Virus record (IMG/VR): IMGVR_UViG_3300017917_000781
Location: 1-37,262 of that record
Reading direction: 5' to 3' (one strand)
Length of the DNA stretch: 37,262 nucleotides
From: a virus
In this document: piece by piece, positions 16,368 through 24,159 of the stretch
How the letters are laid out: every line of letters starts with the position of its first letter
Position numbering within the stretch: position 1 is the first letter of the stretch
Position numbers and translations under genes: made by a program
The notes under the pieces: model-generated
Seen by the model: the letters and a program-made list of their open reading frames with translations, nothing else
Told to the model about the DNA's origin: nothing
Databases searched by the model: none

Positions 16368-17070
16368 ATTCATACTTTTTTTCTTTTCTAAAATCATTTC
16401 TATATACGTTAGAAAAAGATGATTTAAATGTAAAGGTTTGAACATTTTTAAATTTGTCTTTTAAACCAGACTTCATTTTCCAATTTTCTCTTTTAAATGG
16501 AATAACTTGTGCAATAGGTGTTCCAGCTGGTATTAAACCTTCAAAATTTTTATCTTTCATTGTAAAAGGAAAATTAATTGGAATATTATAGTCATCAGTA
16601 TCAACAATACCTTCCATTATTGTAAAAACAGAATCTATGTGTGATGGATTTTTTATTAAAACAGAATATCCTTTTGGTGTTTTTATTGACCATGGATTTA
16701 ACCATTTAGGAAACGATAAACCATTTTGCATTGGATGAAGTTCTGCTTGTTCAATTGGATGGAACCCAATTTGATCTGTTTGTGGCCAAGTATATCTATG
16801 AATTTGTTTATCATCATCATCTTTATCTATAAAAACATAAACATCTGAAAATGTTTTTATTATATATCCAGCAGTTATAGAATCAAAAACTGGCATACAT
16901 TTTTTTATAGTCATTGGAATGATGCCTTCATCTGTTGGTTTTTTATTTTCTGAAATATAAGCAGATGTTTTTTTATACCAATCTGGCACAAAGTTTTTTG
17001 CAGGAAGCGGAGCACAGTCTGGATTAACACCAATTGTATCTATAAAAATAATTGTATTTTTTTTAATCAT
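16366..17070 (-). CDS. Paralogous phage protein with dUTPase-like C-terminal motif (copy 1)
   Basis: A 234-residue protein and one of four related copies in this window. Shared landmarks are NFVPDWYKKTS near the N-terminus, IKKCMPVFDSITAGY (about 55-70), PWSIKTPKGYSVLI (about 125-140), EGIVDTDDY (about 153-161), and FEGLIPAGTPIAQVIPFKRENWK (about 177-199). The last three elements follow the order seen in trimeric dUTPases and dCTP deaminases (PxGY, G-[VI]-[IV]-D-[ST]-D-Y, GxxIAQ). A nucleotide-hydrolase-like beta fold is therefore possible, but this is inference. It resembles unannotated proteins of cyanophages. Its ATG overlaps the upstream paralogue's stop by 8 bases. Confidence 0.7.
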   Translation of the reverse strand: MIKKNTIIFIDTIGVNPDCAPLPAKNFVPDWYKKTSAYISENKKPTDEGIIPMTIKKCMPVFDSITAGYIIKTFSDVYVFIDKDDDDKQIHRYTWPQTDQIGFHPIEQAELHPMQNGLSFPKWLNPWSIKTPKGYSVLIKNPSHIDSVFTIMEGIVDTDDYNIPINFPFTMKDKNFEGLIPAGTPIAQVIPFKRENWKMKSGLKDKFKNVQTFTFKSSFSNVYRNDFRKEKKYE

Positions 17071-17767
17071 AGTTTTTTCTTTGCCAAAACATTCTTTTAT
17101 ATTTATCTACAAATAAAGATCTTAATCTATATAGCTTTTCATCAAATTCTATTATATTTTTAGTATTACCCTTTTTAATTTTCCAAGATTCTCTTTTAAA
17201 TGGTATTATTTGTGCTATTGGTGTATTTTTTGGAATAATTCCTGTAAATTTTTTGTCTTTCATTACAAATGGAATGTTAACTTGTGTTGGAAAAACATCA
17301 GTATCAATAACTGCTGGTAATATTTCAAAAACGTTATCTCTATGCATTGGTGGTATTAATAAGCATGAATATTTCTTAGGTGTTGTTATTATCCAAGGTA
17401 ATTTCCATCTTGGAAAATTTTCTCCAACCGTAGCTTTTGGATGCTTATCTGCTTGCTCAAAAAGATGAAAATCAATGCCAAGTCCAGTTGGCCATCTAAA
17501 AACTTGCTCACCCGATTCATTAATATCAACATAAATATCCACATCTAAAATTAACATATACCCAAGATCTATTGCATCCTTTACTGGCATACATTTTTTT
17601 ACTGTAATATTTAATAAAATTGACTTATCAATATCTAATGTTGGACCAATATTATTTGTAAATTCTGATGTATTTTGATACCACTCTGGAACAAAATTTT
17701 TTGCAGGCTGTGGCAAAACATAAACAAAGTCATTAGCAAACTCTGTAAAAGTTATTTTTTTATTCAT
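17063..17767 (-). CDS. Paralogous phage protein with dUTPase-like C-terminal motif (copy 2)
   Basis: A 234-residue paralogue directly upstream of copy 1 and overlapping it. The start is set at ATG 17767 (MNKKITFTEF), which has GGTGGG 7 bases upstream. A GTG 15 bases earlier is open but lacks a better site. Landmarks are NFVPEWYQNTS, TVKKCMPVKDAIDLGY, LPWIITTPKKYSCLL, PAVIDTD and FTGIIPKNTPIAQIIPFKRESWK. The tandem arrangement with copy 1 points to gene duplication within the phage lineage, followed by strong divergence outside the motifs. The C-terminus is Lys/Arg-rich. Confidence 0.7.
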   Translation of the reverse strand: MNKKITFTEFANDFVYVLPQPAKNFVPEWYQNTSEFTNNIGPTLDIDKSILLNITVKKCMPVKDAIDLGYMLILDVDIYVDINESGEQVFRWPTGLGIDFHLFEQADKHPKATVGENFPRWKLPWIITTPKKYSCLLIPPMHRDNVFEILPAVIDTDVFPTQVNIPFVMKDKKFTGIIPKNTPIAQIIPFKRESWKIKKGNTKNIIEFDEKLYRLRSLFVDKYKRMFWQRKNYD

Positions 17768-17793
17768 AAATATACCCACCAATAATTTATTTA

Positions 17794-18048
17794 TTAGTCT
17801 GGTCTAGTAACTCCTGGAATAGACTCAGGATGTTCTGTTAAGATAGGAGGATCCATAGGAACTGGCTCTTCCATTGTTGGTGCAACAAAGATTGTTCCAT
17901 CATATGTCCAAGACAAATCTAAAACTTGTTCTGATATATTGTACTCAACACATGTTTTTCCAGTAAGTTCTTCTGCTAGATCTTGAGAGTCAGCAACAAT
18001 TAAATTTATAATTATGTTGTCACTATCTATGACCGCAAAGTTTTTCAT
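17794..18048 (-). CDS. Small fibre-assembly-like protein
   Basis: An 84-residue protein behind a TAGGAGG ribosome site. The pattern MKNFAVIDSDNIIINLIVADS, then LDLSWTYDGTIFVAPTMEEP, matches a common short phage protein encoded beside adhesins (sometimes annotated as tail-fibre-assembly or hypothetical). The Pro/Glu-rich C-terminus is probably disordered. It follows the fibronectin/glycine-rich adhesin in transcription order, which fits a chaperone or accessory role for that adhesin, though this is not proven. Confidence 0.65.
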   Translation of the reverse strand: MKNFAVIDSDNIIINLIVADSQDLAEELTGKTCVEYNISEQVLDLSWTYDGTIFVAPTMEEPVPMDPPILTEHPESIPGVTRPD

Positions 18049-18073
18049 ATGGTATCCTCCTATCTCTTATATA

Positions 18074-19402
18074 TTATCTTGCGTAAACTAATATTCTTCC
18101 AGAGCTACCAGCACCGCCACCACCTGATGATGAGTTAGCAGAACCGTTAAAGGCTCCACCGCCTCCTCCACCTCCACCGCCACCAGTTCCTCCTGCAGCG
18201 TTTCCAGATGAACCTGCAGATGGGGGTCCATGGCTCGTATTAAATGCTCTTCCTCCGTGGCCTCCGCCTCCACCGTTTGGAGTTCCGCCACTACCTCCAC
18301 CGCCACCGTATCTTTCAGGGCTACCAGCTGGTGCAGCGTTACCGCCACCACCACCGCCACCACCTGATCCACCAAAGCTATAAGATGGAATTCCTGGTGC
18401 ATTTCCTGCAATAGCTGCACGAGAAGTTCCAGTTCCTCCTGAGTTACCGCTTGCCTGTGTTGAAGAGTTACCGCCACCAGCACCGCTTGATCCAGCAACG
18501 TTAACTTCAAGAGTTACGTTAGATGTTACGTTTCCTCCACCGCCACCAGTTGCTCCTGAGTTAGCAGTAATTAAGCTTCCAAAAGATGTTACACCGCCTG
18601 AGCTACCAATTGTAACTGCAAATGTTTGGCCAGCTGTTACAGCATGGTCTTTAAGAATAAATCCTCCACCTGACCCACCACCAGTTCCACCAGTCGGAAC
18701 AGATCCACCACCACCAGCTCCACCAGCACCGTTACCAACAACAGCAATTTGTGTTATTCCAGCTGGAACTGTATAGGTTCCACTGCTAGTAAATGTCTGT
18801 GATAGTGAGTAAGAAGGTAGTGTAGGAGTTACTGAGTTTGATGCTGAAGATTCTGCTGAGTTAAGGGCTGGTGCTTGTGCACGAACTGTAAATGTATATG
18901 AAACTCCACCAGTTAATCCTGTAATACGAATTGGACTTGATGCTCCAGTTGCAGTTATGTTTCCTGGTGTTGATATAACTCTATAGCTTGTTGGAGTTCT
19001 TCCTCCAACTCCTGGCGTAAATGATACATCTGCTAATTGATGTCCTCCAGCAATGCTTGCTGAAACTCCAGTAGGTACAGATGGAAGTAATGTCATAGCT
19101 GTAGAACTACTTGTGTTTGCTGTAGAATTTCCTGTTGTATTTGATGCAACTATTGAATAAGTATAACTTGTATTATCTGCAATACCAGAAGTTTCCATAT
19201 CAATTGGACTTGATGCTCCAGAATTTGTATAATTACCAGGATTTGATGTTACAGTAAATGTTGTTGGAGTTCCACCTTTTTCTGAAAGTGTAAATGCAAC
19301 AACTCCAGTGCTAGAAACGCTATCTATTGTTGGTGGATTAGGTACGTCTGAAATTGGTGTTGTATACTGAGTTTTACTTGTAGACGCTTTAGAAATTGTC
19401 AT
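18074..19402 (-). CDS. Adhesin: two fibronectin type III domains plus glycine-rich tail
   Basis: A 442-residue protein. Residues about 20-190 form two fibronectin type III-like repeats (PPTIDSVSSTGVVAFTL ... TSYTYSIVASNTTGNS, and VPTGVSASIAGGHQLADVSF ... VSYTFTVRAQAPALNS). Next comes a TFTSSGTYTVPAGITQIAVVG strand region, then about 200 residues that are mostly Gly with Ser/Asn/Ala. Glycine-rich polyglycine-II-like tips are known from phage receptor-binding adhesins such as T4-like gp38, and FN3 domains are frequent in phage tail proteins. It is most likely a host-recognition protein. It follows 19405-19743 with a 2-base gap and a weak ribosome site, so coupling is likely. The long glycine stretch explains the repetitive CCACC pattern in the DNA. 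Confidence 0.82.
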   Translation of the reverse strand: MTISKASTSKTQYTTPISDVPNPPTIDSVSSTGVVAFTLSEKGGTPTTFTVTSNPGNYTNSGASSPIDMETSGIADNTSYTYSIVASNTTGNSTANTSSSTAMTLLPSVPTGVSASIAGGHQLADVSFTPGVGGRTPTSYRVISTPGNITATGASSPIRITGLTGGVSYTFTVRAQAPALNSAESSASNSVTPTLPSYSLSQTFTSSGTYTVPAGITQIAVVGNGAGGAGGGGSVPTGGTGGGSGGGFILKDHAVTAGQTFAVTIGSSGGVTSFGSLITANSGATGGGGGNVTSNVTLEVNVAGSSGAGGGNSSTQASGNSGGTGTSRAAIAGNAPGIPSYSFGGSGGGGGGGGNAAPAGSPERYGGGGGSGGTPNGGGGGHGGRAFNTSHGPPSAGSSGNAAGGTGGGGGGGGGGAFNGSANSSSGGGGAGSSGRILVYAR

Positions 19403-19404
19403 GA

Positions 19405-19743
19405 TTAAGAAATTTCCGATCCATATGCTGAAAACGATAGGTTTGCATTTGATGCAAAAACTCTAAGTCTATCTCCAGTAGCAAGAGTTACACCAATAGT
19501 TAAAACAACTGTATCTGCTGCTGCAACTGTTGTTCCATGAACTAAAAAGTGTTTTGCTGCTGCGCTTGAACCAGTATCAGCAGATGGCTGTACTGCAATT
19601 CTAAAAGTTGCAGAACTTGCTGTCTGATTGCACACAGCAATACTTGATACTACTGCTTGGGTTGAAGAAGGAACAGTATAAAGTGTTGTTTCTGTGCTTG
19701 CTGACGGATTAACTTGTCCTAGAATCTTATAGGCTGTTGGCAT
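19405..19743 (-). CDS. Small beta-rich virion protein
   Basis: A 112-residue protein beginning MPTAYKILGQVNPSASTETTLYTVPS, behind a GGGAGG ribosome site embedded in the end of the upstream gene. The sequence alternates polar and hydrophobic residues as in a beta-sandwich (SSIAVCNQTASSATFRIAVQPS, VLTIGVTLATGDRLRVFAS). Similar short proteins occur beside neck or fibre genes in marine phages. There are no catalytic residues, signal peptide or membrane span. The proposed role as a virion decoration or fibre-linker protein rests on context alone. Confidence 0.68.
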   Translation of the reverse strand: MPTAYKILGQVNPSASTETTLYTVPSSTQAVVSSIAVCNQTASSATFRIAVQPSADTGSSAAAKHFLVHGTTVAAADTVVLTIGVTLATGDRLRVFASNANLSFSAYGSEIS

Positions 19744-19746
19744 TTA

Positions 19747-20178
19747 TTATCCTCCCATCATTAAGAACACTTGGGTCATAACATCTGGTGTTTGTTCCCA
19801 TACGGATATTGTACCATTACTTTTTAGATATTTATCTGTTTGTCCAACTGGAGATGGCATAACTGTTGTCCAAGATCCATCTATATAGACCTGTAGCTCG
19901 TTAACTTCGTTACCAATGGCATCTTGCCTTAAAATACAAATAGATCCCTCTGTTGGAGATGTTATTGATGCGTCTCTTGCTGCTGGATTTAAATAATTAT
20001 TGATACCTTTTTTTGCAACCAGATGATCTAAAATTGTTACTGTTGATAAATGTGTATGTGGTCCAGCCCACTCAAATGTACCAGTTGTATCTGTTTTTCC
20101 AGATAACTCATACCATGTATCATCTGCTAAATTATAAATATATCCTGGTTTTCCATCGTAGTTAAATGAAGTTGGCAT
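19747..20178 (-). CDS. Putative fibre/virion protein
   Basis: A 143-residue protein. The start overlaps the upstream stop as TAATG, with AGGTGA as ribosome site. It contains YIYNLADDTWYELSGKTD, TFEWAGPHTHLSTVTILDHLVAKKGIN, ELQVYIDGSWTTVM and SNGTISVWEQTP. The last two are short beta-hairpin modules often found in phage fibres and collar proteins. No enzyme motif is visible. It is part of a tightly packed run from 20657 to 18074 that is probably one transcript. Confidence 0.65.
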   Translation of the reverse strand: MPTSFNYDGKPGYIYNLADDTWYELSGKTDTTGTFEWAGPHTHLSTVTILDHLVAKKGINNYLNPAARDASITSPTEGSICILRQDAIGNEVNELQVYIDGSWTTVMPSPVGQTDKYLKSNGTISVWEQTPDVMTQVFLMMGG

Positions 20179-20657
20179 TAAATCACCTGATCAAAACTAC
20201 TAGTATCACTATTATAAACATACATTTCTAATGGAGCTGTCCCTTTTTTAATCCAAATAACACCATTTGCTAAACCAGTTGATGGTTCTGTTGCGGTATA
20301 TATAGATGTTGCAGATAAATATCCTACTGGTGCAGAAGCATCTTTATCTACCCAAATATATCCATCTGGAATTGTAGCAGAAAATGCTGTAAAAGCTGCT
20401 GAGGTTGGTGCTGTATTAGAAGCTCTTGAAATATCTCTTGCTGCCTCTTCTAAGGTTTCATTATCATCTATTTGTTCTTGTAGGTTGTTTATTGTATAAG
20501 CAATTGACGGATTTAAAAGATTAGCTGGGTTTGTCTCTGCTGTATCAAAATCATAAGACCCATAATGATATGCTTTTAAAGCATCTTGAATATTAGCATC
20601 ATCAATTAACGCTGGAATTTTAGTTGGTACTAAGTTTCCTATATCTTCTACTGCCAT
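20178..20657 (-). CDS. Putative fibre/virion protein
   Basis: A 159-residue protein with an AGAGGTGA ribosome site and TATAAT 17 bases before the ATG, so it probably heads an operon. The N-terminus, DIGNLVPTKIPALIDDANIQDALKAYHYGS, looks like a docking segment. Residues 60-95 form a helical stretch (NNLQEQIDDNETLEEAARDISRAS). The C-terminal half has two DGYIWVDKDASAP / NGVIWIKKGTAP repeats typical of fibre proteins. Function beyond the virion is not indicated. Confidence 0.65.
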   Translation of the reverse strand: MAVEDIGNLVPTKIPALIDDANIQDALKAYHYGSYDFDTAETNPANLLNPSIAYTINNLQEQIDDNETLEEAARDISRASNTAPTSAAFTAFSATIPDGYIWVDKDASAPVGYLSATSIYTATEPSTGLANGVIWIKKGTAPLEMYVYNSDTSSFDQVI

Positions 20658-20691
20658 TGGGTCACCTCTTTAAGATTATACCATTTTTGTT

Positions 20692-21267
20692 CTAAACAAT
20701 AGATATAAATAGATGGACAGTTTTACTTCCAGTAAGTACTGACCAGCTACCACTGCTATATTGTAAAGCATGGAAATTAATGACAAGGTTGGTTCCAGCA
20801 CCAGCTAGGGCTGGTACCTCTAAAGAAGAAGCTATTGGATTGGCTCCTTCAATTTGATACTGAACAGAAAAATTAGATGCTGTTAATGGTGATCCAGTCA
20901 CATTAACTATATTTGAAATTGGAATTGTGATAGATGCATCTCCACTTGTAAAAGAAACTGTTTCTACTGCGGAATATATTGCTGGTTTAATTTTTAAAAC
21001 TTCAACCCATGTATTTCCTCCAGGCTGAGAAATATATTGATACATATATCCATAGTCTACTCCTGGAGAAGTATTTATATACATATCGTTAAGTATCAGA
21101 GTGGTTCCTAATAGAATTCCGCTGGATGTTTGAGAATTTGGATTTCCTGATCCAACAATAATTTTGCTACCACGAGTTCCTTGTGGTCCAATATCTACAA
21201 GAACATCAACGGTATCTGGTGGTCCTAAAACTACAACATCTTCAGTATTTAATAATACATCAACCAT
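20692..21267 (-). CDS. Putative structural protein
   Basis: A 191-residue protein with coupled start (TAATG overlap with the upstream gene). The short N-terminal segment contains VDIGPQGTRGSKIIVGSG, a single collagen-like triplet pair of a kind that often precedes fibre domains. The remainder is beta-rich (YQYISQPGGNTWVEVLKIKPAIYSAVETVSF, ITIPISNIVNVTGSPLTASNFSVQYQIEG). No known catalytic domain. It forms a pair with the RGDTA-family protein upstream and is likely part of the same virion substructure. Confidence 0.65.
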   Translation of the reverse strand: MVDVLLNTEDVVVLGPPDTVDVLVDIGPQGTRGSKIIVGSGNPNSQTSSGILLGTTLILNDMYINTSPGVDYGYMYQYISQPGGNTWVEVLKIKPAIYSAVETVSFTSGDASITIPISNIVNVTGSPLTASNFSVQYQIEGANPIASSLEVPALAGAGTNLVINFHALQYSSGSWSVLTGSKTVHLFISIV

Positions 21268-21617
21268 TATGATTCATCTGCTCCAGAAATATCATCAGTT
21301 ACTGTAATGGTTCCAGTAAGTACTGTATAAATTTCGGATGCACTAGCATCTATTTGAACATCATATACATATGTGCCAGCAACAAGATCTCTACCTACTC
21401 CAGGAAGAATCGTGCAAGTAATTGTATCTGCAGAGCCATCAACTACTGCTTGTGCTTGATACTGTGTTTGATTTTCGCCTCTTGCTGTAGCAATAAAAAA
21501 ATCTGCACTAAAGCCTGTTAAATCAAAAGCGTCACCATTTGCTGTCTTTGGACGTATCACAAATTCGGCGGTATCGCCACGATAGTAATTAAAATTATAA
21601 GAGCCTGGAAATGCCAT
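21267..21617 (-). CDS. Beta-sandwich structural protein, RGDTA family (paralogue 2)
   Basis: A 116-residue relative of the proteins at 15229 and 22460. Shared features are NFNYYRGDTAEFVIRP near the N-terminus, FDLTGFSADFFIAT, and a closing YTVLTGTITVTDDISG. The ribosome site is AGGAGG, and TATAAT lies 17 bases before ATG. Three copies spread over 7 kb suggest repeated duplication of one baseplate or fibre building block. The RGD tripeptide here is part of a structural motif and should not be read as an integrin-binding signal. Confidence 0.7.
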   Translation of the reverse strand: MAFPGSYNFNYYRGDTAEFVIRPKTANGDAFDLTGFSADFFIATARGENQTQYQAQAVVDGSADTITCTILPGVGRDLVAGTYVYDVQIDASASEIYTVLTGTITVTDDISGADES

Positions 21618-21641
21618 TATTCCTCCTAGAACATTATACCA

Positions 21642-22358
21642 TTATGATACGGCAATATATATACCTTTTAAAACTATAGAACATTCAGAATCAGACCTAA
21701 TCTCTGGTTTACCACCAAATGTTTTAACTGCAATATTTGATACAAAAACAGTTTGATTAAAAGAAATATCGTATGTATGTTTATATTTAAGATTTCCTAT
21801 ATATCCAATAGGAGATAAAGAATCACTTACTGAAAATGTTCTTATCCAAAGCTCTGTATTTGTTGAATAGGTTTCTATTTCTAAATCATATCTAATATCA
21901 ACTTTTGATCCTAAATTGAATGCTTTATAGTTTATTTTTCTTGCAGAGTCTGATATAAAAGAAACTGATTTTTTTGGAAGGTACTGCTCAATAGAGTTAG
22001 ACTTATCAATTTTCATAAATAAATCTACCCACCCATCATCATTTCCTCTGTCTGGACCAACCCTTATTTTTTCCATATTAAGACTTTGATAATATGCCCA
22101 TCCAGGATACTGACCAGATGGACTTTCGTACCCCTCTGCTTTTCCTGGCTCTCCTTTTTCGCCCTTTATTCCTTGTGGACCTTGTGGCCCAGGATCACCT
22201 TTATCTCCTTTTAAACCTTGTGGACCTATTGGGCCTTGTATTCCTGGTTCACCTTTTTCACCTTGCATTCCAGGAACAGCAATATACTCAATATCTGGTT
22301 TTTCAACCACCTCTGAATATTTTTTCTTTTTACTTGGGAACTCCATGCTTTTTGCCAT
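21642..22358 (-). CDS. Collagen-like fibre protein
   Basis: A 238-residue protein. Residues 30-72 are 14 uninterrupted Gly-X-Y triplets rich in Pro, Lys, Asp and Glu (start [19 protein letters not shown]). Such repeats trimerise as a collagen triple helix in phage fibres. The N-terminus is basic and the C-terminal 150 residues are a beta-rich head (from about [20 protein letters not shown]). The ribosome site is GGGGG. Charged pairs EKG/DKG within the repeats suit helix stability without hydroxyproline, although a 2OG-Fe(II) oxygenase of prolyl-hydroxylase type is encoded 2.6 kb away. Confidence 0.85.
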   Translation of the reverse strand: MAKSMEFPSKKKKYSEVVEKPDIEYIAVPGMQGEKGEPGIQGPIGPQGLKGDKGDPGPQGPQGIKGEKGEPGKAEGYESPSGQYPGWAYYQSLNMEKIRVGPDRGNDDGWVDLFMKIDKSNSIEQYLPKKSVSFISDSARKINYKAFNLGSKVDIRYDLEIETYSTNTELWIRTFSVSDSLSPIGYIGNLKYKHTYDISFNQTVFVSNIAVKTFGGKPEIRSDSECSIVLKGIYIAVS

Positions 22359-22370
22359 GTTCCCCCTAAA

Positions 22371-22460
22371 TTACTTTATTTTAGTTTTATATACTTTTTT
22401 GCCAATTTTAACTACTGGCGGAATATTAGTATTGGGAGTTGATATTTTAACTACTGGCAT
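22371..22460 (-). CDS. 29-residue basic peptide
   Basis: A tiny reading frame between the collagen-like gene and the RGD-family gene. Its ATG overlaps the upstream stop as TAATG, and GGGAG lies at ribosome-site distance. The peptide is MPVVKISTPNTNIPPVVKIG followed by a Lys-rich end. It contains a PVVKI repeat spaced by 13 residues. The tight coupling on both sides argues that it is translated. The function is unknown. Confidence 0.5.
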   Translation of the reverse strand: MPVVKISTPNTNIPPVVKIGKKVYKTKIK

Positions 22461-22861
22461 TATAAACTCCCACTAGGACTTACATTACCAAGAACACAGA
22501 TAGTTCCAACTACTGGAGTCCAAATTGTATCTTCTTCTCCACTACCACCAGGAATTGTAACCTGTAAGTCAAATGGTAGTTCTGCTGCTACGCTTTTATA
22601 CTGTGCCCCCCAATTTGTAGTAACCTCTGAAGGTATTGATATTGTGACATAACCCACTTCATCAATTACAGTTAGTGCATCAAGTACCGCACCTGTTGGA
22701 TCGTAAGCGGTAGACAAAAATGTCCAGCCATCAGTATCCCAGGCAGTAACTTCGTCATCTTCAAAAAATTCTATTTTTAATGTTGCACTATCCCCACGAA
22801 CTACTGTCCATTGAATATTTGCTGGCGATGCGCCATATTTTTCTATTGTTGGGGCACACAT
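22460..22861 (-). CDS. Beta-sandwich structural protein, WTVVRGD family (paralogue 3)
   Basis: A 133-residue protein with ANIQWTVVRGDSATLKIEFF near the N-terminus, nearly identical in motif to the protein at 15229. A Gly/Ser/Glu linker precedes DTIWTPVVGTICVLGN. TATAAT (22870-22875) lies 8 bases before the ATG with no ribosome site, so the leader is very short. It is the first gene of a minus-strand run reaching to 16.4 kb. Function as a virion component is inferred from context. Confidence 0.7.
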   Translation of the reverse strand: MCAPTIEKYGASPANIQWTVVRGDSATLKIEFFEDDEVTAWDTDGWTFLSTAYDPTGAVLDALTVIDEVGYVTISIPSEVTTNWGAQYKSVAAELPFDLQVTIPGGSGEEDTIWTPVVGTICVLGNVSPSGSL

Positions 22862-22894
22862 AATAAAAGATTATACCATTAAATAATATAAAAA

Positions 22895-22940
22895 CTGACA
22901 CCTAGACGCAGTGGGGTGGGGGGTAGAATCTAGGTGTCAG
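22895..22940. repeat. 12-bp perfect inverted repeat in a divergent promoter region
   Basis: CTGACACCTAGA (22895-22906) and TCTAGGTGTCAG (22929-22940) surround a 22-base loop carrying the G-rich stretch GTGGGGTGGGGGG. One arm covers the likely -35 position of the leftward promoter; the rightward -10 lies 43 bases beyond the other arm. No T run follows on either strand, so an operator or structured RNA is as likely as a terminator. Confidence 0.7.
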
Positions 22941-22978
22941 CTATTAAATTGTAACATTATTTTATAAATTGTTTGAAT

Positions 22979-22988
22979 ATGATACAAT
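22979..22988 (+). promoter_or_regulatory. Extended -10 promoter for the plus-strand paralogue
   Basis: TG-A-TACAAT (hexamer 22983-22988) lies upstream of the ribosome site GAGGTGG (22997-23003) of the gene at 23009. No clear -35 box is seen, as is usual for extended -10 promoters. Confidence 0.5.
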
Positions 22989-23008
22989 TAAATTGTGAGG
23001 TGGCATAT

Positions 23009-23722
23009 ATGAAAGAAATTATTTTTTATCCAAGATCTGAGTATATTAAAAATATAATTGATCCACCAAGAGTAATTGATTTTCCTGAATGGTTTAAAAA
23101 AATTCCAACATATCAAAAAACAGATATTGCCACAGATAATAAACTTTTTGTTATGAATGGACAAACAAACTTATCTGCTAAATCATGTATGCCTTTTTTA
23201 GATACCTTTACTACTGGTTATTGTTTTGAACTATGGTGTGATATTCAAGTGAGAACAGATGATATTACTGGTGAGAAAATGGTATTTTGGGGAACAACAG
23301 ACATTAATCTTAGTCCAATTGAAAGTAGACCAGATCCTGATACTCCAGTTCTTTCTGGATTTGATCCAATGTTATTTGCATGGAGATCTCATTGGGGTAT
23401 AAAAACACCAAAAGGATACAGTGCTATTTTTACACATCCATTTAACAGAACAGATCTTCCATTTTTTACAAGTACTGGAATCATGGATACTGATGGTTGG
23501 GGAATATGGGGAAACCAACCATTTTCTTTTAGAAAAGATTTTGAAGGTATTATTCCAGCTGGAACTCCGATTATACAAGTAATACCTTTTAAAAGAGATA
23601 ATTGGAAATCAAGAACTGATGATTCTTTAACAGAGTGGGCGAATAAAGAAAATTTAAAAAGCAGAAGCAAATTTAGAGGATATTACAAAAATAAATATTG
23701 GCAAAAAAAGAAATATGAATAA
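23009..23722 (+). CDS. Paralogous phage protein with dUTPase-like C-terminal motif (copy 3)
   Basis: The start is set at ATG 23009 (MKEIIFYPRSEY), behind GAGGTGG at 5 bases; an in-frame TTG further upstream overlaps the promoter. The 237-residue protein shares DFPEWFKKIPTY, SAKSCMPFLDTFTTGY, SHWGIKTPKGYSAIF, STGIMDTDGWG and FEGIIPAGTPIIQVIPFKRDNWK with copies 1 and 2, yet lies on the opposite strand 6 kb away. DTDGW replaces the DTDDY/DTDVF of the others, so the Tyr expected in true dUTPases is not conserved. The C-terminus is rich in Lys/Arg/Tyr. A terminator-like hairpin follows. Confidence 0.7.
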   Translation: MKEIIFYPRSEYIKNIIDPPRVIDFPEWFKKIPTYQKTDIATDNKLFVMNGQTNLSAKSCMPFLDTFTTGYCFELWCDIQVRTDDITGEKMVFWGTTDINLSPIESRPDPDTPVLSGFDPMLFAWRSHWGIKTPKGYSAIFTHPFNRTDLPFFTSTGIMDTDGWGIWGNQPFSFRKDFEGIIPAGTPIIQVIPFKRDNWKSRTDDSLTEWANKENLKSRSKFRGYYKNKYWQKKKYE

Positions 23723-23745
23723 AGTTAACATTTAGAAATTGTTAT

Positions 23746-23766
23746 AAAACTGTTATATACAGTTTT
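23746..23766. terminator. Hairpin between convergent genes
   Basis: AAAACTG and CAGTTTT form a 7-bp stem with a 7-base loop. It ends in TTTT on the plus strand and begins with AAAA, so it could terminate transcription from both sides. The rest of the gap to 23867 is AT-rich without further structure. Confidence 0.55.
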
Positions 23767-23867
23767 GTAAAATTAGGTAAAAATCTATTAACCAATGTGT
23801 ATAATTGAAATATATTAAAGAAAAAACTTTAATCAAGGTTTTTAAGATATCTTATATATTATATATA

Positions 23868-24125
23868 TTATAGTTTAGTAGATTTAGATTTTTTAGAGTT
23901 TTGATTAGCAATAAAGTCAATTAAGATTTCATATAAATGATCAACTTTTTCTACCAATCGCTTATGATCTTCCTCTAGTCTATTGATAGAATCTTTTAGG
24001 CTTGATCCAGAATTTGGTTTTAGTTCATTTAGATAATGCTTTACGAGCCAACGAATACCGCCTGAAACAATTGTTACGATTGTTAAAGTTGTTAAGATTA
24101 ATCCTGCCCAGTCTTGTGGTGACAT
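23868..24125 (-). CDS. Small membrane protein with coiled coil (holin candidate)
   Basis: An 85-residue protein. Residues 5-30 form one hydrophobic segment (WAGLILTTLTIVTIVSGGIRWLV). A charged helix with heptad-like spacing follows (LKDSINRLEEDHKRLVEKVDHLYEILIDFI) and then a Lys/Ser-rich tail. One-span holins or spanin/antiholin-like proteins often look like this, and the gene sits near virion and lysis functions, but no holin family is firmly recognised. TATAAT lies 9 bases before the start codon with no ribosome site, which suggests a leaderless mRNA. Confidence 0.55.
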   Translation of the reverse strand: MSPQDWAGLILTTLTIVTIVSGGIRWLVKHYLNELKPNSGSSLKDSINRLEEDHKRLVEKVDHLYEILIDFIANQNSKKSKSTKL

Positions 24126-24159
24126 AATAAAGAAATTATATCATTATTTGAGATAAAAA

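Noticed and set aside
18088-18510. Second open frame in the glycine-rich tail, and a repeat pattern that could look like a CRISPR or satellite
   Set aside because: The repeats are clustered glycine codons of irregular length with no spacers, and the second frame is a consequence of base composition. No frameshift signal was seen.
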